Of a stretch of DNA of 40,631 nucleotides, positions 35,333 to 40,631 are shown piece after piece. How positions within the stretch are numbered: the stretch's first letter is position 1; every line of letters begins with the position of its first letter. A program made the position numbers and the translations under genes. The notes under the pieces were generated by a model. It was not told where the DNA came from, searched no databases, and saw only the letters and a program-made list of their open reading frames with translations. Origin of the DNA: Gammaproteobacteria bacterium (GTDB taxonomy: Bacteria; Pseudomonadota; Gammaproteobacteria; Steroidobacterales; GCA-2729495); assembly GCA_013001905.1 (NCBI GenBank), contig JABDLC010000015.1, positions 1 to 40,631 of the forward strand, in the 5' to 3' direction.

Positions 35333-35397
35333 GACTGAATGCTTTATCATTGAACTATCGATATTGACGCAGGGCTGCGGCCCCGTTGGAGAGAGAC

Positions 35398-35640
35398 ATG
35401 GGTTTAGGTGGTATCAGCCTCTGGCAGCTACTCATTATTCTGGTCATTGTGGTGCTCATCTTCGGCACCAAGAAGCTCACCAGCATGGGCGCGGATCTGG
35501 GCGGCGCCGTCAAAGGCTTCCGCAAAGCGATGGGTGACGCGGACAAAGACGAGGACGCAGCGCAGATCGACAAGCCCGATGCAGAGTTTTCGGAGCGCTC
35601 CAACGCCGAAGACAGCAGCGAGACGAACCAGAACAGCTAG
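35398..35640 (+). CDS. tatA: TatA, pore subunit of the twin-arginine translocase
   Basis: The 80-residue protein has the short N-terminal helix ([20 protein letters not shown], residues 2-21), the FGTKKL hinge and an amphipathic helix with [15 protein letters not shown], then a short acidic tail. These are the TatA features; TatB differs at the hinge. ATG at 35398 follows GGAG by six bases and is preferred over TTG at 35386. It polymerises to let folded proteins pass through the membrane, and is first in tatABC. Confidence 0.96.
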   Translation: MGLGGISLWQLLIILVIVVLIFGTKKLTSMGADLGGAVKGFRKAMGDADKDEDAAQIDKPDAEFSERSNAEDSSETNQNS

Positions 35641-35645
35641 CGCTC

Positions 35646-36005
35646 ATGTTCGATATCGGCTTCTGGGAGCTCGTCATTCTGTTCGGGCTCGGCCTGTTAG
35701 TGCTGGGCCCCGAACGCATGCCTCGCGTGGCCGCGAAACTCGGTCGCTGGGTCGGTCAGGCCCGCAACATGGCGCGCCATCTGAACAATCAGATCCGCGA
35801 TGAGATTGAGCCTTTCGAGTCCGGTCTAAATTCCGTCAAAGAGACTTTGAACAAAGACGTACGTGATGATTTTCGCGCGCGCCGTCCTGAACCCGGTCAA
35901 CCTGCCACCGATGAGGCGTCATCAGCCGACAGTGCCTCGGGCGAGTCCGGCAAAGATGCGGCCGGCACCGATAAGCCAACCGATAAGCCAGCCGATAAAC
36001 CATGA
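35646..36005 (+). CDS. tatB: TatB, receptor subunit of the twin-arginine translocase
   Basis: The 119-residue TatB has MFDIGFWELVILFGLGLLVLGPERMP: the Glu in the helix and the GPERMP hinge are TatB-specific. The amphipathic helix follows (AAKLGRWVGQARNMARHL). The C-terminus is charged and ends in a DKPTDKPADKP repeat coded by a 12-bp tandem repeat. TatB and TatC bind twin-arginine signal peptides. It starts five bases after tatA and its stop overlaps the tatC start by four bases (ATGA). Confidence 0.95.
   Translation: MFDIGFWELVILFGLGLLVLGPERMPRVAAKLGRWVGQARNMARHLNNQIRDEIEPFESGLNSVKETLNKDVRDDFRARRPEPGQPATDEASSADSASGESGKDAAGTDKPTDKPADKP
35967..36002 (+). repeat. 12-bp tandem repeat at the tatB/tatC junction
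   Basis: ACCGATAAGCCA occurs twice in perfect tandem (35967-35990); a third copy with two changes (35991-36002) runs into the A of the tatC ATG. It encodes the DKPT/DKPA repeats at the end of TatB. Units are multiples of three, so copy changes preserve the frame. Confidence 0.8.
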
Positions 36006-36796
36006 GTGACGAACTGCCCGATCACGAGCCGTTGCCGGACGAGGACGAAGTGCTCGAGGAGACCAGTCTGGTCTCGCACCTGATCGAACTCCGCGACCGC
36101 CTGTTGCGGCTCGTTGTCGCCGTGCTGATTGTGTTCGCATGCCTGTTGCCGTTCACCGAAGAACTGTTCACGCTGGTCGCACAACCGCTGATCAATGAGT
36201 TGCCGGAAAACTCGACGATGATTGCGACCCAGGTCGCCGCGCCATTTCTTACGCCGTTCAAAACCGTGCTGTGGCTGGCTATTTTTATCGCAATGCCGAT
36301 TGTGATCTATCAGATCTGGGCATTTGTGGCGCCCGGTTTGTATAAGAATGAAAAACGCTTTGCAGTGCCGCTCGTCGTGTCGAGCATCATCCTGTTTTAC
36401 TGCGGTGTCGCGTTTGCGTACGGCGTGGTGTTCCCGCTGATGTTTGCGTTCTTTAACTCGGTCGCACCGGAAGGTGTCGCCGTCATGACCGACATCGACA
36501 ATTATCTGAGCTTTGTGCTGGTGCTGTTCTTCGCGTTCGGCATGGCATTTGAAGTTCCGATTGCCACCGTCATGCTGGTCTGGTCCGGGCTTACAACGCC
36601 CGCGAAGCTCGGTGAAGCGCGCCCTTACGTGTTTCTCGGTGCCTTTGTGGCCGGCATGCTGCTGACACCACCGGATGTCATTTCGCAAACATTGCTCGCG
36701 GTACCGGTGTACCTGCTGTACGAAGCAGGCATCATCATGGCGCGGATCATGCTGCCACCGAAAAACGAAGACGAGACTGAAACCGCACCTTCCTGA
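36002..36796 (+). CDS. tatC: TatC, core subunit of the twin-arginine translocase
   Basis: TatC is the six-helix protein that recognises the twin-arginine motif. The 264-residue product has the conserved HLIELRDRLLRLV after an acidic N-terminus, and FLTPFKTVLWLAIFIAMPIV, YQIWAFVAPGLYKNEKRF and FGMAFEVPIATVMLVWSGL, the signature blocks. ATG at 36002 overlaps the tatB stop. The N-terminal acidic stretch (about residues 2-20) is somewhat longer than in E. coli. It ends 27 bases before the OPT-family gene. Confidence 0.96.
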   Translation: MSDELPDHEPLPDEDEVLEETSLVSHLIELRDRLLRLVVAVLIVFACLLPFTEELFTLVAQPLINELPENSTMIATQVAAPFLTPFKTVLWLAIFIAMPIVIYQIWAFVAPGLYKNEKRFAVPLVVSSIILFYCGVAFAYGVVFPLMFAFFNSVAPEGVAVMTDIDNYLSFVLVLFFAFGMAFEVPIATVMLVWSGLTTPAKLGEARPYVFLGAFVAGMLLTPPDVISQTLLAVPVYLLYEAGIIMARIMLPPKNEDETETAPS

Positions 36797-36823
36797 GTCT
36801 CTCTCCACCGGTCGAGGAGCACC

Positions 36824-38725
36824 ATGAATACGGCTGCGAATACGGCGACACCGCCGCCCCAACTGACTGTGAAAGCGATCCTGCTGGGTATCGCACTGGC
36901 CATGATTCTTGCCGGCGCCAACGCCTATCTGGGGCTGTTCGCCGGGCTCACCGTGTCAGCATCCATACCGGCCGCCGTCATTTCGATGGGCATTCTTAAG
37001 CTCTTTAAGAACAGCAATATTCTCGAAAATAACATTGTGCAGACGTCGGCATCGGCCGGTGAGTCGCTCGCGGCAGGTGCCATCTTCACGTTGCCTGCAC
37101 TGATTCTGCTCGGTTACTGGGAAGTGTTCGATTACTGGTGGGTCTGTGCAATCGCAGGGCTCGGCGGCTTGCTCGGCGTGCTATTTACTATCCCGTTGCG
37201 ACGATCGCTGATCATTGAGCAAGCGCTGCCGTTTCCGGAGGGCACGGCAACCGCCGAAGTACTGCGCGCGGGTGATAAACCCGGTGCAGGTCTGAAGATA
37301 CTCGGTGTCGCGGCACTGACCGGCGGGCTGGTGAAGTTCGCAGAAACCGGTCTCAAGCTGTGGCCGGCGACCGCACAAACGGGCGGCAGCGTTGGCAACA
37401 CGGTCTTTTATGCGGGGGCCAACGTATCGCCGGCGCTGCTCAGTGTCGGCTACATCGTCGGGTTAAACATCGCTGCACTGGTTTTTATCGGCGGCTTTAT
37501 TTCCTGGGGCATCGCCATTCCGATTTACAGCACCTGGTTTATGGAGCCGGAACTGGCGGCCGGTAAAGACAGTGTCGCGCTTGCGTACACGATCTGGAGC
37601 AACAAGATTCGCTACCTCGGTGTCGGTGCCATGCTGGTCGGCGGCATCTGGGCCTTGATTTCGATACGCGGATCGGTATTTTCCGGCATCCGCAGCGGCC
37701 TCGTTGCCAGTCGCCGCAACGACACTGCGGAGCGGCCGCATACAGAACATGACACGCCCATGAAATTTGTACTGGTCGGCGTCATGTTGTTGGTGATTCC
37801 GATTTTCCTGCTCTACAACGTCATCGCCGGGGCAACGAACATCGCGCTGGCGATGACACTCGTCATGATCATCGCGGGATTCCTGTTCAGTGCGGTCGCC
37901 GGTTATATGGCCGGCCTGGTCGGGTCATCGAACAACCCCGTGTCCGGCATCACCATCGCCACAATTCTGTCGGCCTCATTGTTGCTGCTGTGGCTGGCCG
38001 GACCCACCAGTGCGGCAGCGGCGGCGGCGATCATGATCGGCGCTGTGGTCTGTTGCTCGGCCGCGATCGCCGGCGACAACATGCAGGACCTGAAAGCCGG
38101 TTACCTGCTTGGCGCGACACCCTGGAAACAACAACTCATGCAGGCCATTGGCGTGATCTCCGCCGTGCTGGTGATGGCACCCGTGCTGAATCTGCTGCTG
38201 GCCGCGTACGGCATCGGGCCGGCCACCGAAGCCCAACCCAATTCACTGGCAGCACCGCAGGCGACCCTGATGGCCTCGGTCGCTGAAGGCGTACTCGGCG
38301 GCGAATTGCCGTGGAACCTGATCCTGATCGGCGCAGCCATCGGTGTCGCCATTATCGCGACCGATGAATACCTGCGGGTGCGCGGCGCCGCTTTTCGTGC
38401 CCCGATACTTGCGGTCGCCGTGGGAATTTATCTGCCGTTCGAGTTAGCCATCCCGATTTTTGCCGGCGGGCTGATCAGCTGGCTGTCGAGCCGCCGTGAC
38501 CCCGATGCCGCCCGCAAGGGCCCGGGCGTGCTGTTTGCGGCCGGTCTGATTACTGGTGAAGCGCTGATCGGCATACTCATGGCGATTCCTATCGTGCTGA
38601 GCGGCCGGCCGGACGTTCTGGCGGCTCCCGACACGCTGCGAATGACAGCGTTCGCCAGTCTGGCGGCTCTTTGCATCGTGGCCGCGGCACTCTGGCGGGT
38701 ATCCGTGCGGTTACCCCAAAGCTGA
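36824..38725 (+). CDS. OPT-family oligopeptide/metal-chelate transporter
   Basis: The 633-residue protein has about 14-16 hydrophobic segments typical of the OPT family of proton-coupled importers of small peptides or metal-chelates. The N-terminal LAGANAYLGLFAGLTVSASIPAA and the LPFPEGTATAEVL loop are family hallmarks, along with NIVQTSASAGESLAAG and a later CCSAAIAGDNMQDLKAGYLLG. ATG at 36824 has a GAGGAG ribosome site. The gene follows tatC by 27 bases but has its own strong site. A TonB receptor lies downstream. The substrate is not readable from sequence. Confidence 0.93.
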   Translation: MNTAANTATPPPQLTVKAILLGIALAMILAGANAYLGLFAGLTVSASIPAAVISMGILKLFKNSNILENNIVQTSASAGESLAAGAIFTLPALILLGYWEVFDYWWVCAIAGLGGLLGVLFTIPLRRSLIIEQALPFPEGTATAEVLRAGDKPGAGLKILGVAALTGGLVKFAETGLKLWPATAQTGGSVGNTVFYAGANVSPALLSVGYIVGLNIAALVFIGGFISWGIAIPIYSTWFMEPELAAGKDSVALAYTIWSNKIRYLGVGAMLVGGIWALISIRGSVFSGIRSGLVASRRNDTAERPHTEHDTPMKFVLVGVMLLVIPIFLLYNVIAGATNIALAMTLVMIIAGFLFSAVAGYMAGLVGSSNNPVSGITIATILSASLLLLWLAGPTSAAAAAAIMIGAVVCCSAAIAGDNMQDLKAGYLLGATPWKQQLMQAIGVISAVLVMAPVLNLLLAAYGIGPATEAQPNSLAAPQATLMASVAEGVLGGELPWNLILIGAAIGVAIIATDEYLRVRGAAFRAPILAVAVGIYLPFELAIPIFAGGLISWLSSRRDPDAARKGPGVLFAAGLITGEALIGILMAIPIVLSGRPDVLAAPDTLRMTAFASLAALCIVAAALWRVSVRLPQS

Positions 38726-38809
38726 GTCACCAGCTAGTGGTCAGGCGCAGAGTCGCCTAATTGCAACGCACTGTTGCGCCACTTACACTCACTTTGCTTA
38801 CCGGCGTAT

Positions 38810-38839
38810 GTCCGGGCGATATAGGGATATATCGCGGAC
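38810..38839. promoter_or_regulatory. Long palindrome upstream of the TonB-dependent receptor gene
   Basis: GTCC, two unpaired G, GCGATATA, loop GGGA, TATATCGC, GGAC. The 8-bp core is a perfect inverted repeat (38816-38823/38828-38835) and the outer GTCC/GGAC extends it to a 12-bp stem with a two-base bulge. It lies 70 bases before the receptor ATG. It may be an operator for a repressor or activator, or a leader structure. Shorter hairpins nearby are AGGCG/CGCCT (38743-38758), GCAAC/GTTGC (38763-38777) and CTCGC/GCGAG (38873-38889); the first may end OPT transcription. No convincing promoter boxes were found in 38726-38909. Confidence 0.6.
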
Positions 38840-38909
38840 CAATCTAGATTCTTAAATAACAAGCGGGGATTGCTCGCAACCAAAGCGAGTCTGACCTGGG
38901 GGATAAAAT

Positions 38910-40631
38910 ATGAGGCAACTCAAAATGTCGGCTAAAGCCGGTGGTGCACTTCTTTCCGCACTTCTGCTGCTGGCCGCATCGTTCACTGCGCACAGTCAGG
39001 CGCTTGAGGAAATCACGGTTACCGCGCGTAAGACTAGTGAGAACCTGCAAGAGGTTCCGCTGGCTATAACGGCACTCGGCGCCGAACAGATTGATCGCCT
39101 CGGCGTCAAAGATCTGAACTCACTGTCGCAACAGGACACCAGTGTGCAGTTTGACGAAGGTTTTACGCCTTCAGATACCCGCATCACCATTCGCGGCCTG
39201 TCACCAACGCGTGGTCGTCCGAACGCGGCGACACTGATCGACGGTATCGATATCTCGAGTGAGGCTGTCAGTAACGCCGGCGGCTCACTGCTCATCGACC
39301 CCCGTCTGATTGACGTGCAGCGTATCGAAATCGTGAAAGGCCCGCAGAGTGCTTTGTACGGTCGTAGCGCCTTCGCCGGTGCGATTTCCTACGTGACCAA
39401 AGACCCGGCTGATGTGCTCAGCGGCGGCGCCTACCTCGATTACGGTTCGGAAGGTGACGAAGAAGTTCGCGGCAACATCAGTATTCCCCTCACTGAAACA
39501 CTGGGCATGCGCATCAACGGCCTGGCGTGGAAGAAAGAGGGCTATTACCGCAATGCTGCCACCGGTAACAAACTGGGTGATGGCGACGGCACCGGCGCAA
39601 CGGTGACCTTTAAGTGGGAGCCGACGGACAACTTCAGCGCCAAGTGGCGTACAGACTACTCCGACGATAACTTCGGCGTCGCTGCACAAACGCTGTTGAA
39701 TGATTTCAACACTCTCTATGACCTCAGTAACAACGGCGGTCTGTCGGGCACAGACTCAGAAGGTCGTTCAGTCGTCAATCTGGCCACGGCAGCGAGCAAC
39801 TGTAACGGCGGTTTCCGCTCCGATTACAACTGTGAGTCGCCGCGCCCGAATAACACAGCGCCTGATCCGGTCGGCCCGGTGTTTCCGGGTGACCCGACCT
39901 ACAGCCCGACAATTGGTTACGGCCGCAACGGTGGTAAGTATCTCGATATTATTCTGCGCCAGAAGGAAGCCGCTAACGATCCGACCGTTGGGTTGTACGA
40001 CTCCAGTGATGACTGGATTCGTAACATCTACAACCAGAACGTGGTCAGCGCCTTTACCGGTAAATTCCCGGATGGCGATCAGCTGCAGCCGTCGATTCAG
40101 CCGGACTACCGGCTGTCGGATAACCCCTACGACGCGACCGACTTCAAGGGCACCGAACGGCAGGTCTTCCGCAACTCGCTGGTCATGACGTGGGACATTA
40201 ATGACGCGATGGTGTTCACGTCGTACACCGGCTTTACCGACGCGAAAGAAAACACCGCAACGGATATTGGTAAGTACTACCGCGACAATTGTCGCCCCGG
40301 CACTGATCAGCTGGGCCTGCCGCCGGAATACCGCGCACAGAACGACTGTACCGGTGGTGACGGCCTCCATGACGGCCCGATCAGCTTCTTTCAGGACAGC
40401 TTCGGCACGACCACGCAGCTGAGTCAGGAAATTCGTCTCGCCTGGGATATCACTGACAATCTGCAGTTTACACAGGGCCTGCAGTACTGGCGCGAACGCG
40501 TGACGTCCACGCAATTCAACTCCACCACGCTGGTGGGCGGCCCGGTTTGTTACACGGGTCTGAGCGAAGGCGAAGATCTCGTTGATGCCCCGGGCGCCGA
40601 CATCTTCTTCGGCATTACGCCCAACCAGAAC
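38910..40631 (+). CDS. TonB-dependent outer-membrane receptor (partial, 3' end beyond window)
   Basis: The frame is open for 574 codons to the window edge. The start at 38910 follows GGGGGA. A signal peptide (MRQLKMSAKAGGALLSALLL, then ...AASFTAHSQA) comes before the TonB box EEITVTARK (about residues 35-43). The plug domain shows TRITIRGLSPTRGRPNAATL, IDGIDISSE and DVQRIEIVKGPQSALYGRS (about 135-153); beta-barrel sequence follows. It is a TonB-powered importer of an unknown ligand. Cysteine pairs in the extracellular-loop region (for example CNGGFRSDYNC) suggest a disulfide. The antisense open frame at 39768-40514 is a shadow. The upstream palindrome may control it. Confidence 0.95.
   Translation, partial: MRQLKMSAKAGGALLSALLLLAASFTAHSQALEEITVTARKTSENLQEVPLAITALGAEQIDRLGVKDLNSLSQQDTSVQFDEGFTPSDTRITIRGLSPTRGRPNAATLIDGIDISSEAVSNAGGSLLIDPRLIDVQRIEIVKGPQSALYGRSAFAGAISYVTKDPADVLSGGAYLDYGSEGDEEVRGNISIPLTETLGMRINGLAWKKEGYYRNAATGNKLGDGDGTGATVTFKWEPTDNFSAKWRTDYSDDNFGVAAQTLLNDFNTLYDLSNNGGLSGTDSEGRSVVNLATAASNCNGGFRSDYNCESPRPNNTAPDPVGPVFPGDPTYSPTIGYGRNGGKYLDIILRQKEAANDPTVGLYDSSDDWIRNIYNQNVVSAFTGKFPDGDQLQPSIQPDYRLSDNPYDATDFKGTERQVFRNSLVMTWDINDAMVFTSYTGFTDAKENTATDIGKYYRDNCRPGTDQLGLPPEYRAQNDCTGGDGLHDGPISFFQDSFGTTTQLSQEIRLAWDITDNLQFTQGLQYWRERVTSTQFNSTTLVGGPVCYTGLSEGEDLVDAPGADIFFGITPNQN

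Noticed and set aside
35897-36862. Antisense 321-codon frame across tatB/tatC
   Set aside because: His/Gln/Arg-rich composition typical of the complement of membrane-protein codons; TatC is clearly the real product.
39768-40514. Antisense 248-codon frame inside the TonB receptor
   Set aside because: The plus strand encodes a clear TonB receptor with signal peptide, TonB box and plug; the antisense frame has no motif.
1-40631. Mobile elements, phage genes, tRNA or rRNA genes
   Set aside because: No transposase, integrase, terminal repeats, tRNA cloverleaf or rRNA sequence was recognised on either strand.

Overview
The window is a gene-dense (about 58-60% GC by eye) chromosomal segment of a gammaproteobacterium. 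The evidence is gene order: pilM divergent from a class A penicillin-binding protein, rph/rdgB/hemW, yicC-gmk-rpoZ-spoT-ridA-recG, ubiC-ubiA, bioB-bioC, trkA-trkH and tatABC are all arranged as in Pseudomonas, Chromatiales and related groups. Several large TonB/TRAP/OPT transport genes and an aa3-type oxidase assembly module suggest an aerobic, probably marine or sediment lineage (Woeseiales/Chromatiales-like). That placement is inference. No rRNA, tRNA, CRISPR, IS element or phage gene was found.

Layout. 1-1169 (minus): start of the type IV pilus operon (pilM, pilN). 1462-4768 (plus): PBP1A and a nucleotidyltransferase-like gene whose expected metal-binding Asp pair is Asn. 4765-6428 (minus): citrate synthase gltA and ribosomal protein L31 rpmE, each with a readable promoter; three DnaA boxes lie just upstream of the rpmE promoter. 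6805-10151 (minus): PP2C phosphatase-rph-rdgB-hemW, divergent from yicC. 10237-18892 (plus): yicC, gmk, rpoZ (with a long acidic tail), spoT, ridA, recG, interrupted at 11109-12794 by an opposite-strand FliD-like gene with no flagellar neighbours. 18900-20343: ubiC-ubiA. 20316-21056 (minus): comF. 21130-23021: bioB-bioC, with a strong promoter lying inside the 5' end of comF. 22986-25679: cytochrome oxidase assembly module (DUF2909 protein, SURF1, SCO-like protein, CtaA/COX15) without the oxidase subunits or ctaB, followed by an unknown membrane-anchored protein. 26697-28874: uvrD. 28924-31754: trkA-trkH. 31764-34762: TRAP transporter (dctQ, dctM, convergent dctP). 34886-36796: dtd, tatA, tatB, tatC. 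36824-38725: OPT-family transporter. 38910 to the end: a TonB-dependent receptor open at the window edge.

How they work together. SpoT, Gmk, RpoZ and RidA link nucleotide metabolism with the stringent response. UbiC and UbiA make the ubiquinone head group and attach its tail. CtaA supplies heme A, and SURF1 and the SCO-like protein insert cofactors into the oxidase. The TRAP binding protein carries a twin-arginine lipoprotein signal and lies beside tatABC, which would export it. The OPT permease and TonB receptor could form an outer/inner membrane uptake route, but nothing in the sequence identifies the substrate.

Most of the window is conserved housekeeping DNA. I see no clearly new multi-gene system. 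The best leads are the orphan FliD-like gene, the DnaA-box cluster, the rpoZ tail, the pseudo-nucleotidyltransferase, and the long palindrome before the TonB receptor.
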